From positions 817,518 through 881,517 of the forward strand of contig NZ_QBKB01000002.1 of assembly GCF_004137855.1 (NCBI RefSeq): a DNA stretch of 64,000 nucleotides. Reading direction: 5' to 3'. A program made the position numbers and the translations under genes. This stretch comes from Methanohalophilus profundi (GTDB taxonomy: Archaea > Halobacteriota > Methanosarcinia > Methanosarcinales > Methanosarcinaceae). The notes beneath the pieces were generated by a model that saw only the letters and a list, made by a program, of their open reading frames with translations, made no database searches and was not told where the DNA came from. Shown piece after piece: positions 39,632-49,171 of this stretch (position 1 is its first letter; each line of letters opens with the position of its first letter).

Positions 39632-40312
39632 TTAAAAGAAACTTTTTCGACGTAATATCTCAAGAGCCTCCACGGTACCTTCCCCAAAGGACGTGGAGGT
39701 CACAGTGTCTGCAATCAATTTAAGGCCGGGGTCAGCATTGGCTACCGCTATTCCGTAACCTGCTAGCTCAAGCATTTCCCGGTCATTTACGGAGTCGCCG
39801 ATTGCAATAAAATCAGAAACATCCAGACCGGTCAGTGAAGCCATTTTTTCAAGTCCTGTGCCTTTATTGACCTTTTTGCTCTTTATATGCAGGGCAAATT
39901 GTGTGTCAATAACTTCTATAGAAAATCCTGCCCCTTCAAGACTTGTCTGTAAATCATCTGCATTGACATTGCGCCGCAAGGCTATTTCGGTTTTTCTCAG
40001 GTCACCATCAAGCCTAATCAGATCAAAATGACTGGAAAGATAGGAAAACGCTTTTTCACATTCCTCCATACTTTCAGAAATATGAGGTTTAGTATCGAAT
40101 CCTGTGGATATGACACCACCGTTTTCAGAAATAACTTTACCTCCAAGGCCTATAAGCTTAGAAGTTGCTGCAGCATAGCAGAGTACATTTCCCGTGGCAA
40201 GAACTACCGGAATACCCAGATCCCTCAGATGTTCTGCTGCCAAAAAATGAAGACGGCGATCACTATAGGTGATCGTACCGTCAATATCTATTGCAAGTGC
40301 TTTGAATTTCAT
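39632..40312 (-). CDS. Phosphoglycolate phosphatase, archaeal HAD type
   Basis: A 226-residue HAD hydrolase, Cof subfamily: motif 1 IDIDGTITYSDR near the N-terminus, motif 2 VVLATGN, motif 4 IAIGDSVNDREML. Archaeal homologues of this length (TA0175 group) hydrolyse phosphoglycolate. The start at 40312 gives MKFKALAIDIDGT; a longer frame to 40399 would run into radA and has no support. Confidence 0.88.
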   Translation of the reverse strand: MKFKALAIDIDGTITYSDRRLHFLAAEHLRDLGIPVVLATGNVLCYAAATSKLIGLGGKVISENGGVISTGFDTKPHISESMEECEKAFSYLSSHFDLIRLDGDLRKTEIALRRNVNADDLQTSLEGAGFSIEVIDTQFALHIKSKKVNKGTGLEKMASLTGLDVSDFIAIGDSVNDREMLELAGYGIAVANADPGLKLIADTVTSTSFGEGTVEALEILRRKSFF

Positions 40313-40349
40313 TATATTGCAATACGATTGTTTGATAATATAATTTTTC

Positions 40350-41327
40350 TCAGGCATCACAGAGACCATCGGTGGTAATACACGCAACCGCTTCTCCATC
40401 AGGCAGGCAAGGTGAATCCACGAGTTTCACAATCCTTTTATCACCTTTGGATTTGCGTATATAGAGTCTGAATGTGGCAGTATGTCCCAGGATATGGCCG
40501 CCAATCGGACGGGTTGGATCACCAAAGAATGCATCCGGTTTTGACATTACCTGATTGGTAACTATCACCGATGCATTGTTGAGATCACCAAAACGTTGGA
40601 GGTCATGCAGATGTTTGTTCAGTTTTTGCTGCCTGTCAGCCAGTGTCCCCCTGCCCACATACTCGGCCCTGAAGTGAGCTGTAAGGGAATCCACAATAAC
40701 CAGCCTGACCGGTTTATCCGTATTTTTGAGATTGTTGGCCATTTCCATTGCTGCATCGACCAGAAGGATCTGGTGGTTAGAATTGTAAGCCCTTGCCACA
40801 TGTATATTCTTCAAGAACTCGGCAGGGTCAAAATCCTGTTCAAATTTTTGCGAAAGACCTGCAACCATATGTTCAATACGTTCAGGACGGAACGTATTCT
40901 CTGTGTCTATAATTATGACTGAACCGTCAAGTCCGCCCATTTCCCTTGGCAACTGCGTATTAACCGCCAGTTGATGAGCTATCTGGGTCTTACCCGAACC
41001 AAATTCCCCATACATTTCGGTGATTGATTGGGTCTCTATCCCACCACCCATCAATTCATCGAATTCTTCGCAACCCGTGCGGAGTTTACCCACTTCCATG
41101 CGCCTCTGCATCACAAAATCTCCTGTTTCAAAACCACCGATATCAGCTGCACTGCGCGCAGCACTTATGATTTTGGCAGCTGTGGATTCACCAATCTCGG
41201 CAGTTGCCACAAGTTCGGAGGGGGAAGCAACTGCAACTGCTTCCACACTGTTATACCCCGCATCATTCAATTTCTGGGCTGTTGCCGGCCCTACATGATC
41301 AAGTTCTTCAAGCAAAATTTCACTCAT
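40350..41327 (-). CDS. radA: DNA repair and recombination protein RadA
   Basis: A 325-residue archaeal recombinase. N-terminal helix-hairpin-helix domain ([20 protein letters not shown]), Walker [14 protein letters not shown] at about residue 105, Walker [12 protein letters not shown], and L2-region motifs ([32 protein letters not shown]). It forms filaments on single-stranded DNA and drives strand exchange. The length is normal. Confidence 0.97.
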   Translation of the reverse strand: MSEILLEELDHVGPATAQKLNDAGYNSVEAVAVASPSELVATAEIGESTAAKIISAARSAADIGGFETGDFVMQRRMEVGKLRTGCEEFDELMGGGIETQSITEMYGEFGSGKTQIAHQLAVNTQLPREMGGLDGSVIIIDTENTFRPERIEHMVAGLSQKFEQDFDPAEFLKNIHVARAYNSNHQILLVDAAMEMANNLKNTDKPVRLVIVDSLTAHFRAEYVGRGTLADRQQKLNKHLHDLQRFGDLNNASVIVTNQVMSKPDAFFGDPTRPIGGHILGHTATFRLYIRKSKGDKRIVKLVDSPCLPDGEAVACITTDGLCDA

Positions 41328-41431
41328 ATCTGATACTCCTTTAGGTGCACTGGTTTTCCCTCTTGTACACTGTACTTATGATGCTATCCTGCTGAACGTA
41401 TTTATATGTAGTCAAAGCGAATTGAAAGTAT

Positions 41432-42790
41432 TCAGGAACCCGATAATCTCCTTTCAAGTAACCTGTATTCTTTCATGAACATATACACTGCAAGCAGAAC
41501 TGCCAGAAGATCCGAAACCGGGAACGCCATCCACACTCCGGTAGTACCAAAAAACCAGGGCAAAACAATTACAAGGGGAAGCAAAAACACCTGCCTGGCT
41601 GTTGAAAGAATGAAAGAAGGCCGTGCCTTACCCAGTGCCTGATACATACCACCACTCACAAACTGGATACCAAGCAGGGGGACCGCAAGGACCATGATCT
41701 TCGTAGCATCTGTACCTTCCTTTATAAGAGTTGCATCCGTTGTGAAAATCGAAAAAAGATAAGATGCGAAAAAGAACAACATTAAAAAACCCGCCACTGC
41801 AATCACAGATGAGATTATCACGGAGATACGCAATGTATCTGTTACCCTCTCGAATTTATGTGCCCCATAATTAAATCCAATTATCGGCTGCATACCCTGC
41901 AGCAGCCCTATCATCGGCATAAAGGAAAACATAAGCATGCGGTTAAAGATACCATAAATTGCAATCGAGACATCCCCACCATACAATGCCAGAATATTAT
42001 TCACAACAACCACTATAGCACTAGTGGAAGAATTGCGTGCAAAAGGGGATGCTCCGATTGCAACCATTTCTCTGATTATGCCCTTATCCGGTCTCATAAA
42101 ACCCGCATGGAACTGCAGGCTACTTTTACCCGACAGAAAATAATGTATCAGAAATATTGTTGTGGCAAACTGGGAGATGACAGTTGCAGCTGCAGCCCCC
42201 CTGATACCCATGTCAAGACCAAATATCAGGATGGGATCAAGTAAGATATTAAGTCCGGCCCCTATAAGCATTGTATACATAGCGACTTTGGCATTGCCTT
42301 CAGACCTCACCACATTATTGATAGCCTGGGCAAATGTGATTAAAGGAGTACCATAAAGTATAATTTGTAAATAATCCCGGGCAAAAGGCAATATTGTCGG
42401 TGTTGCTCCGAAGGCTTTGAGAATGGGCACAATAAAAATTGAACCGAAGATAAAGACCAGAAATCCCAGCGAAAGAGACAGACCGACCATATTACCAAAG
42501 GTACGTTCCGCACCTTCCAGATCATCGCCACCCAGTCGGCGGGAAATAATGGAAGAACCACCCAGGCCGATTGCCAGGGAAACAGCCATTGCTATCATTA
42601 TTACAGGGAAACTGACAGCAATACCACCAATACCCTGGACACTTTCCCCTCCAAGGGCACGACCGACAAAAATAGTATCCACTATATTGTACAGTCCCAT
42701 AACAACCATACCCACAGTGGCAGGGGCTGAAAGCCTGAAGAGCAGTTTGCCGACACTTTCCGCCCCGAGGGCACGGCTCTGCTCCTTCAC
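41432..42790 (-). CDS. MATE-family efflux transporter
   Basis: A 452-residue protein with 12 membrane helices arranged as two homologous halves (RALGGESVQGIGGIAVSFPV in the first, ALYGGDVSIAIYGIFNR in the second). MATE carriers export cationic compounds using Na+ or H+. It begins with GTG overlapping the marR stop (GTGA), so the two form one operon and the regulator probably controls the exporter. Confidence 0.9.
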   Translation of the reverse strand: MKEQSRALGAESVGKLLFRLSAPATVGMVVMGLYNIVDTIFVGRALGGESVQGIGGIAVSFPVIMIAMAVSLAIGLGGSSIISRRLGGDDLEGAERTFGNMVGLSLSLGFLVFIFGSIFIVPILKAFGATPTILPFARDYLQIILYGTPLITFAQAINNVVRSEGNAKVAMYTMLIGAGLNILLDPILIFGLDMGIRGAAAATVISQFATTIFLIHYFLSGKSSLQFHAGFMRPDKGIIREMVAIGASPFARNSSTSAIVVVVNNILALYGGDVSIAIYGIFNRMLMFSFMPMIGLLQGMQPIIGFNYGAHKFERVTDTLRISVIISSVIAVAGFLMLFFFASYLFSIFTTDATLIKEGTDATKIMVLAVPLLGIQFVSGGMYQALGKARPSFILSTARQVFLLPLVIVLPWFFGTTGVWMAFPVSDLLAVLLAVYMFMKEYRLLERRLSGS

Positions 42791-43227
42791 TTACACGCCC
42801 TCACACAATTGGAAATGGCCCTCTCCAGCAAATTTCTGAATAGGGTTTTTTCCTCTTCTGAAAAACCAGCAAGCATACTTTCACTTCTTTTTTGCGAAAG
42901 CTGGCGGATAAAACGATGCATACGATGACCTTCCTCTGTAAGGTTTACCACCAATGCACGCCGATCTTTTGGATCCGGGGCCCTCTGCACATAACCCGCT
43001 TCCTCAAGTCTTTTCAGCGCCCTTGTGGCAGTGGCCCGGTTGACCATCAGCATGCGGGATAATTCTTCCGGACGAATCCCGTCAACATGATACAGAGCAA
43101 GCAAAAACCTGAATTGACCGCCGCCTATCCCATATATTTCCAGTTCCTGCGAAAGGTAACGCAGGTTATGCCGGTGAAGGCAGGCAATCATTGCTCCCAA
43201 ACTGTGCACATGTTCGTCCTGATTCAT
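42787..43227 (-). CDS. MarR-family transcriptional regulator
   Basis: A 146-residue winged-helix repressor: N-terminal dimerising helix, recognition region EELSRMLMVNRATATRALKR, wing DPKDRRALVVNLTEEG, and a C-terminal dimerising helix. It is the first gene of the marR-MATE operon, and a palindrome in its promoter (43259-43272) is its probable operator. Confidence 0.92.
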   Translation of the reverse strand: MNQDEHVHSLGAMIACLHRHNLRYLSQELEIYGIGGGQFRFLLALYHVDGIRPEELSRMLMVNRATATRALKRLEEAGYVQRAPDPKDRRALVVNLTEEGHRMHRFIRQLSQKRSESMLAGFSEEEKTLFRNLLERAISNCVRACK

Positions 43228-43258
43228 AGCCGGGGGATGAAATTGGAGTTATATAATT

Positions 43259-43272
43259 GTTGCGTATGCAAC
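43259..43272. promoter_or_regulatory. Palindromic operator for the marR-MATE operon
   Basis: Perfect inverted repeat GTTGC-GTAT-GCAAC, 32 bases upstream of the marR start, beside AT-rich TATA-like sequence (AATATT at 43273-43279). Size and place suit a MarR dimer acting as autorepressor. The gap also carries the coaD promoter on the other strand, so that gene could be affected too. Confidence 0.5.
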
Positions 43273-43317
43273 TAATATTTACAAATATTTATCAACCGGG
43301 AAAACCTCACACAAACC

Positions 43318-43785
43318 ATGCCAAAAACTGCTGTGGGAGGCACCTTCGAATACCTCCATGATGGTCATCGTAAACTTCTTCGCAGGGCTTTTGAAATCGC
43401 GGCGGGAGATTTACTTGACATCGGCCTAACATCCGACTCGATGGCAGAGAAAAAAGACAGGAAAATACCCTCCTATGCCACCCGTCTCAACCAGCTTGAA
43501 GATTATATTGCCAGCCTTAACATTCCTGATAAAAATTACCAGATCGAAAAACTGGAAGATCCTTTTGGCACCACCGTCAGTGGTGACTACAGATATATTG
43601 TGGTTTCCCCGGAAACATATGATGTTGCTGAAAAAATAAACAAACTCCGCAGGGAGGATGGAAGAGAGCAACTTGAAATTGTCAAAATTGGCTATGTCAT
43701 GGCAGAGGATGAAAAACCCATATCATCAACCCGGATATCAAATGGCGAAATAGATATACATGGCCACCTGAGAGGAAAGTTTTAA
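43318..43785 (+). CDS. coaD: Phosphopantetheine adenylyltransferase, archaeal type
   Basis: A 155-residue nucleotidyltransferase for coenzyme A synthesis. The signature T/H-x-G-H is seen as GGTFEYLHDGHRKLL, and the second motif as ISSTRISNGEI near the C-terminus. A TATA-like AAATATTTATC about 30 bases before ATG suggests a leaderless or nearly leaderless transcript. Confidence 0.93.
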   Translation: MPKTAVGGTFEYLHDGHRKLLRRAFEIAAGDLLDIGLTSDSMAEKKDRKIPSYATRLNQLEDYIASLNIPDKNYQIEKLEDPFGTTVSGDYRYIVVSPETYDVAEKINKLRREDGREQLEIVKIGYVMAEDEKPISSTRISNGEIDIHGHLRGKF

Positions 43786-43809
43786 AGGAAAAATACCTTA
43801 TTTTCCTGC

Positions 43810-44139
43810 ATGGGACGAGAATTTACAGACAGAGACATGGATATTTTTAACAAACTTGCCCCCGAAGCCGGCGGAAACAATATTTCACAGATGGGACATC
43901 CCTATCCGTTTATCCTCAGGCCGATTTCCCATCGTTTTGCCGAATCAGGAGAAGATTTCCGCAATCGACTGGAAAAACTGAAACGGGAAGATTTGGAATA
44001 CCTGGCAGACCTTGCAATTGAGGGAAAAGAGGATGTCAGGGGGCTGGAAGATGAGGATATGGATTCTTTTTTCAGCGTTCTTGAGGGATTTTCACCTGAA
44101 AAACTCGAAGAACTCAAGGATAAGTTGGGGATGATCTGA
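43810..44139 (+). CDS. Hypothetical acidic helical protein
   Basis: A 109-residue protein, acidic and mostly helical, with no membrane segment. Short clear stretches are GGNNISQMGHPYPFILRPIS in the N-terminal half and EEYLADLAIEGKED-like helices after it. I do not recognise the family. It sits 24 bases after coaD and one base before the endonuclease IV gene, so it is probably co-transcribed with both. Confidence 0.72.
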   Translation: MGREFTDRDMDIFNKLAPEAGGNNISQMGHPYPFILRPISHRFAESGEDFRNRLEKLKREDLEYLADLAIEGKEDVRGLEDEDMDSFFSVLEGFSPEKLEELKDKLGMI

Positions 44140-44140
44140 A

Positions 44141-44968
44141 TTGCCTCTCCTTTTCGGAACTGCCGGCACACCTCTTAGTGCCAAAGGCAGGGGAAGCGAA
44201 GGTGGCATCCGACGGGTAAAAGAGCTCGGGCTGGGTTGCATGGAACTGGAATTTGTAAGAGGAGTACGGATGAAAGAACCCACTGCGGAAAAAATTGCAG
44301 ATACAGCCCGCAAAACAGGGATTGCCCTGAGTGTACATGCACCCTACTACATAAACCTGAATTCAAAAGAAGAGGAAAAAATCCAGGCCAGCATCAAACG
44401 CATCTATGATTCTGCCTACATAGGCACTATCTGTGGAGCCAGCTCAATAGTCTTCCATCCGGCCTACTACCATGAACAAAGTGGGAACACCGTTTTTTCA
44501 AAAGTGGAGACTCTGCTGGAAAAACTTGCAGGCCAACTTGAAGATGAGGGAATAGATGCGACCCTGCGCCCGGAAACCACGGGTAAGCCCAGCCAGTTTG
44601 GCAATCTGGAAGAAACCCTTGCCATTTCAGCAGGTATTGAAGGAGTCATGCCATGCATCGATTTTGCCCATTTGCACGCCCGCTCAAAGGGTCAGGAAAA
44701 TAGTTATGCAGAATTCAGTGCAGTGCTGGAAATGGTCGAGGAATACCTGGGCAAGGAAGGCCTGAAAAATATGCACATGCATATTTCGGGAATCGAGTAT
44801 ACCGACAAAGGAGAAAAGAACCATCTTGTGCTCGAGGAATCAGACCTGAATTATTCAGAACTCATGCAGGCATTAAATGACTTCGGGGTGCAGGGACTTG
44901 TGATTTGTGAGAGTCCAAATCTAGAAGAGGATGCCCTGCTGCTACAGAAGACTTATGAAAATAAGTAA
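44141..44968 (+). CDS. nfo: Endonuclease IV-family AP endonuclease
   Basis: A 275-residue TIM-barrel enzyme starting at TTG (the stop of the previous gene ends one base before). Features: MPLLFGTAGTPLSAKG, SVHAPYYINLNSKEEEK, VFHPAYY, LRPETTGKPSQFGN, CIDFAHLHAR and HMHISGIEY, holding the His/Glu/Asp metal ligands of the Nfo fold. It cuts DNA at abasic sites in base-excision repair. Archaeal members start with the same FGTAGTP. Confidence 0.9.
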   Translation: MPLLFGTAGTPLSAKGRGSEGGIRRVKELGLGCMELEFVRGVRMKEPTAEKIADTARKTGIALSVHAPYYINLNSKEEEKIQASIKRIYDSAYIGTICGASSIVFHPAYYHEQSGNTVFSKVETLLEKLAGQLEDEGIDATLRPETTGKPSQFGNLEETLAISAGIEGVMPCIDFAHLHARSKGQENSYAEFSAVLEMVEEYLGKEGLKNMHMHISGIEYTDKGEKNHLVLEESDLNYSELMQALNDFGVQGLVICESPNLEEDALLLQKTYENK

Positions 44969-44984
44969 AGACCTGGCGGGACCT

Positions 44985-45560
44985 TTACTTATTATAATTT
45001 GCACAAACATCGAAGAAATTCATGAATAATTCCTCGCCTTTGTCCGTATGTGCAACCTCAGGGTGCCACTGGATACCGTACAGCGGTTTGTCTGGATGTT
45101 TCATCGCTTCGATAGCGCATATATCAGAGCGGGCAAGTTTTAGGAAACCCGGGGGTAGTTCTGTAACCTCATCTCCATGTGAAGCCCAAGTCGAAATGCG
45201 GGGACCAAGGCCTTTGAGAATATCATTCTCCTCCACAACCTCTACATCCACGGCAGCATATCCGCCATGGCTGCCGGCTCCTGTGGACCCTCCATAGGCA
45301 TGTGCTATAAGCTGGTGACCCAGGCATATACCAAGTATAGGAATATCCAGTTCTTTTGCATATTGCTCATAGAGACCCCCTCTTTCCAGGGAAGGACCGC
45401 CACTAAAAATCAGCCCGTCCGGTTTTTCGGCAAGAATCTTCTCAACCGAAGTTGTGTTGGGTACAATACTTGTATCCATATCAAGATCCCTTACGGTCCT
45501 GTGAATAAGGTGACAGAATTGTCCGTGATTATTGATTACAAGGATTCTCAACTCTTCCAT
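44985..45560 (-). CDS. guaAA: GMP synthase glutamine amidotransferase subunit
   Basis: A 191-residue class I glutaminase: catalytic Cys in [16 protein letters not shown], and His and Glu in [14 protein letters not shown]. In archaea it supplies ammonia to the separate GuaA ATP-pyrophosphatase subunit. ATG 45560 ([14 protein letters not shown]) is the natural start; the longer frame to 45611 is not. Confidence 0.93.
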   Translation of the reverse strand: MEELRILVINNHGQFCHLIHRTVRDLDMDTSIVPNTTSVEKILAEKPDGLIFSGGPSLERGGLYEQYAKELDIPILGICLGHQLIAHAYGGSTGAGSHGGYAAVDVEVVEENDILKGLGPRISTWASHGDEVTELPPGFLKLARSDICAIEAMKHPDKPLYGIQWHPEVAHTDKGEELFMNFFDVCANYNK

Positions 45561-45717
45561 ATCTGCCAGAAGGAGAACTGCATATATAAGCTTATTCCGG
45601 CAAAGTATCAACTTTCTTTATATACTCAAACGCTTATAGAAAATTATAAGGGAAAATTATAAATAGAGTTGAGTGATACCATGTCACATACTAACATGAT
45701 AATTACGGAGGGGTAAT

Positions 45718-46515
45718 ATGCCAGAAATAGGAAAACAAATTCGAATTGAAAGAATAATGGACAGAGACAGCAGGAATATGGTTATCATACCTATGGACCA
45801 CGGAATCACAGATGGACCAATAAAGGGATTGATCAACATAGCAGATTCCATAAACAGTGTTGCCGAAGGAGGAGCCAATGCCGTCCTTATGCAAAAAGGC
45901 ATGATCCTCCACGGTCATAGAGGATATGGCCATGATGTAGGACTCATACTCCATATGAGTGCATCAACTTCACTGGGACCCGACCCCAATGACAAAGTGC
46001 TTGTCTGTACTGTAGAGGAGGCATCCCGCATGGGAGCAGATGCCGTATCCGTACACATCAATGTGGGATCGGAAACCGAATCCGAACAACTTAAGATACT
46101 GGGTCACATAGGAAGACAGTGTGACTACTGGGGTATACCCCTGATTGCTATGATGTACCCCCGGGGCAGAAAGGTCACAAACCCGAGGGATCCGCAGATG
46201 GTAGCCCACGCTGCACGTGTAGGAGCTGAACTTGGAGCTGACGTGATCAAGACTGTCTACACCGGAGACATTGAAAGTTTCTCCAGGGTTGTAGAAGGCT
46301 GCCCTGTACCCGTAGTAATTGCAGGTGGGCCAAAGACTAACACTGACAGGGAATTCCTGGAAATGATTCGTGAAGCAATGGATGCGGGTGCCCGTGGTGT
46401 TGCCATTGGCAGGAATGTGTTCCAACACCCAAGCCCCACCCGGATGACCCAGGCGATCACAGAGATCGCACACAAGAATAAAACAGTGGATGAAGCCCTC
46501 AAGCAACTTCAGTGA
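45718..46515 (+). CDS. 2-amino-3,7-dideoxy-D-threo-hept-6-ulosonate synthase
   Basis: A 265-residue class I aldolase-type enzyme, first step of the archaeal route to 3-dehydroquinate (AroA'). Seen: [28 protein letters not shown], the Schiff-base lysine region [12 protein letters not shown], and [10 protein letters not shown] with [12 protein letters not shown]. An ACGGAGGGG lies 6 bases before ATG. It heads the aromatic operon 45718-50475. Confidence 0.93.
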   Translation: MPEIGKQIRIERIMDRDSRNMVIIPMDHGITDGPIKGLINIADSINSVAEGGANAVLMQKGMILHGHRGYGHDVGLILHMSASTSLGPDPNDKVLVCTVEEASRMGADAVSVHINVGSETESEQLKILGHIGRQCDYWGIPLIAMMYPRGRKVTNPRDPQMVAHAARVGAELGADVIKTVYTGDIESFSRVVEGCPVPVVIAGGPKTNTDREFLEMIREAMDAGARGVAIGRNVFQHPSPTRMTQAITEIAHKNKTVDEALKQLQ

Positions 46516-46524
46516 GGATACAAA

Positions 46525-47667
46525 ATGAAAAAGCAGGTATGGATACGTGCCGATGAAGGCGACTGGGAAGAAAAGAAAGAACGAATAACAGGCGGCCTGG
46601 AATCAGGTGCCGACTGTGTTCTGGTAGAGGCAGAGGATGTAGATAAAGCAAAAGAGCTAGGAGACATCAAGATTGCTGCATTTACCGATAATGCGGATAC
46701 TGCCGCAGACATAATAGTTATCGGTCGCGGAGGGGAAGGCGACGGGACACTTCCATTACCTGTGGATATGAGTAACTCCCGGGACTTTGAAAATCTGGCA
46801 ACATTGAGACGCCAGAGAAAGAGTATCGCTGCCCTGGTTGTAATCCAGGACAAAAAATATGAGAAATTTGCCGCTGCAATAGGGACTGAATGTGACTACC
46901 TGATCGCTATCGGCACGGACTGGAAGGTCATCCCTCTGGAAAACCTCATAGCACAACTTCAGGACAAGGAAGTGAATATAATATCCGGTGTCAGAGACCC
47001 TGAGGAGGCAAAACTTGCGCTGGAGACTATGGAGCATGGGTCCGATGGCGTCCTGCTGGATACCGCAAATCCCGACACCCTGAATAAAACCGTAAAACTT
47101 GCAGAAGAAGCAGGTGTAGAGGGAGTTGACCTTGTACCTGCCACTATCACCAAAATAGAACCTGTGGGAATGGGTGACAGGGTTTGCGTGGATACCTGTA
47201 ACCTGATGGAAAGAGGGGAAGGTATGCTTGTGGGATCCAAATCTGCCGGAATGTTCCTTGTGCATTCTGAATCCGAAGAAAGTCCCTATGTAGCATCCAG
47301 ACCATTCAGGATTAATGCCGGAGCAGTTCATGCTTATGTTAAGATCGGTGACAAAACAAGATACCTATCCGAGCTGGAAGCAGGAGACGAAGTAACTATT
47401 GTAAATACAGAAGGCCAGCAACGTAAGGGAATTGTGGGGAGGGTCAAGATCGAACGTCGCCCCCTGATGCTTGTGGAAGCCCAATCCAAAGACGGCAATA
47501 CAGTGAAAAATATCCTCCAGAACGCAGAAACAATAAAACTGGTTTCAACCAAGGGAAAACCGGTATCCATAGCCTCTCTGAAGGAAGGAGACGAGGTCCT
47601 GGTGCATATGGAAGATACTGGCAGGCATTTCGGGATGAAAGTCCAGGAAACCATCATAGAGAAATGA
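46525..47667 (+). CDS. 3-dehydroquinate synthase II
   Basis: A 380-residue archaeal-type enzyme (AroB') that oxidises and cyclises the aldol product to 3-dehydroquinate using NAD. It is unlike bacterial AroB. Typical: KKQVWIRADEGDWEEKKE, TDWKVIPLENLIAQLQ, GADGVLLDT-like centre (HGSDGVLLDTANP) and GMGDRVCVDTCNLMERGEGM. It follows the first gene by 9 bases and overlaps aroD by ATGA. Confidence 0.94.
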   Translation: MKKQVWIRADEGDWEEKKERITGGLESGADCVLVEAEDVDKAKELGDIKIAAFTDNADTAADIIVIGRGGEGDGTLPLPVDMSNSRDFENLATLRRQRKSIAALVVIQDKKYEKFAAAIGTECDYLIAIGTDWKVIPLENLIAQLQDKEVNIISGVRDPEEAKLALETMEHGSDGVLLDTANPDTLNKTVKLAEEAGVEGVDLVPATITKIEPVGMGDRVCVDTCNLMERGEGMLVGSKSAGMFLVHSESEESPYVASRPFRINAGAVHAYVKIGDKTRYLSELEAGDEVTIVNTEGQQRKGIVGRVKIERRPLMLVEAQSKDGNTVKNILQNAETIKLVSTKGKPVSIASLKEGDEVLVHMEDTGRHFGMKVQETIIEK

Positions 47668-48365
47668 ACATGACAGATTTTGTCGCCGGAAAAGATGTAA
47701 AAATTGTCGCATCCATTGACAGCGACCCTCTTTTACAGGCACGCATCGCCAAATTGCTTGGTGCGGATATTCTGGAAATCAGACTGGATTTGCTTGAGAT
47801 AAAAGAGGCTTTGCAGGCAAAGAAATTATTCGACTTGCTGGATTCGCAGGGCGAATTACCCCGTATTGCAACCAATCGTGTACATTCCGAAGGCGGCAAC
47901 TGGCAGGGACAAGAAGAGCAAAGAATAACCCTGCTGGAAGACCTGATTCCTTACGTGGATATGATCGATATCGAACGCAAAAGTCCCGATTGCCTTCGAA
48001 ACCGTTTGGTAGAGGAGGCAAAATCACAGGGGACAAAGGCAATAATGTCCTCTCATTTCTTTGAGACCACACCTCCTCTAAAAGAGATGGTTGCTATCCT
48101 CAACGAATGCACGGATAAGGGAGCCGATATAGCCAAACTCGCCGTCATGCCTCAAAAACCCGAAGATATACTGGAGCTTTTCCATGCTGCATTGCAGGCA
48201 AAGGGAGAAGTTTGTGTTATTGCTATGGGGGAACTGGGACGTCACAGCAGGGTTGTTGCCTGCAGGTACGGTTCATTACTGACCTATGGCTGTGTGGAAA
48301 AACCGGTCGCTCCGGGACAGATCAGAATAGACCAGCTTAAAATGGCTCTGGAGACTATCGTATGA
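47664..48365 (+). CDS. aroD: 3-dehydroquinate dehydratase, type I
   Basis: A 233-residue type I dehydroquinase. Conserved: EIRLDLLEIKEALQAKK, the Schiff-base lysine region GADIAKLAVMPQKPED, and the C-terminal PGQIRIDQLKMAL. An alternative ATG is 6 bases further on (47670). Coupled to both neighbours by four-base overlaps. Confidence 0.93.
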   Translation: MNMTDFVAGKDVKIVASIDSDPLLQARIAKLLGADILEIRLDLLEIKEALQAKKLFDLLDSQGELPRIATNRVHSEGGNWQGQEEQRITLLEDLIPYVDMIDIERKSPDCLRNRLVEEAKSQGTKAIMSSHFFETTPPLKEMVAILNECTDKGADIAKLAVMPQKPEDILELFHAALQAKGEVCVIAMGELGRHSRVVACRYGSLLTYGCVEKPVAPGQIRIDQLKMALETIV

Positions 48366-49171
48366 AACAAGTATTTGGTGTACTGGGAGACCCAATCGAA
48401 CATTCCCTCTCCCCGGCAATGCACAATGCAGCGTTCAGTAAACTGGGAATGGATTGCGAATACCATGCATTCAGGGTCAGGCAAAAAAATCTCAAAGACG
48501 CTATCCTGGGAGCACAGGCAATGGGTTTTGGCGGCCTCAATATCACTGTGCCCCATAAAGAAAAAGCATTAGAATTTACAAACCCCGATTCACTGGCCCG
48601 CAGGATAGGGGCTGTCAACACCATATCATTCAATGATGATGGGATACGGGGACACAACACTGATGGACTGGGAGCTGAAATGGCTCTGCGGGAAGCAGGA
48701 GTGGGAATAAAATCCTCTAACGTAGTTCTTGTCGGTGCGGGGGGTGCTGCCCGTGCAATTGCCTTTCATTTCGCAGAAAAGGGAGCTTGTGTAACAATTG
48801 CAAACCGTACCCCTGAAAAGGCAGAAGTTCTTGCAGAGGATGTCGGTTGTAGTCATGCAGGACTGGAGGACCTAAAGGAACTGCTGCAAGACAGTGATAT
48901 ACTGATCAATGCCACGTCCGTGGGAATGCATCCTCATATTGATGCAACCATTGCCAGTCGGGAAATCCTGCATCCGGATTTGGCTGTTTTTGACATAGTT
49001 TACAATCCCCTGCAGACAAAACTGCTGCATCAAGCAGAGCTTGCGGGTGCCAAACCGATCGGCGGGGTTGCAATGCTTGTCCACCAGGGTGCTGAGGCTT
49101 TTAGGATATGGACAGGTCAAAAGCCACCGGTTGAAATCATGCGCAAGGCAGTACAGGAGGGCCTGGATTGA
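48362..49171 (+). CDS. aroE: Shikimate dehydrogenase
   Basis: A 269-residue NADPH enzyme reducing 3-dehydroshikimate. Substrate-site motifs GDPIEHSLSPAMHNAAF and NITVPHKEKAL (Lys), and NADP fold LVGAGGAARAIAFHF; C-terminal GVAMLVHQGAEAFRIWTG. Standard length. Confidence 0.95.
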   Translation: MKQVFGVLGDPIEHSLSPAMHNAAFSKLGMDCEYHAFRVRQKNLKDAILGAQAMGFGGLNITVPHKEKALEFTNPDSLARRIGAVNTISFNDDGIRGHNTDGLGAEMALREAGVGIKSSNVVLVGAGGAARAIAFHFAEKGACVTIANRTPEKAEVLAEDVGCSHAGLEDLKELLQDSDILINATSVGMHPHIDATIASREILHPDLAVFDIVYNPLQTKLLHQAELAGAKPIGGVAMLVHQGAEAFRIWTGQKPPVEIMRKAVQEGLD

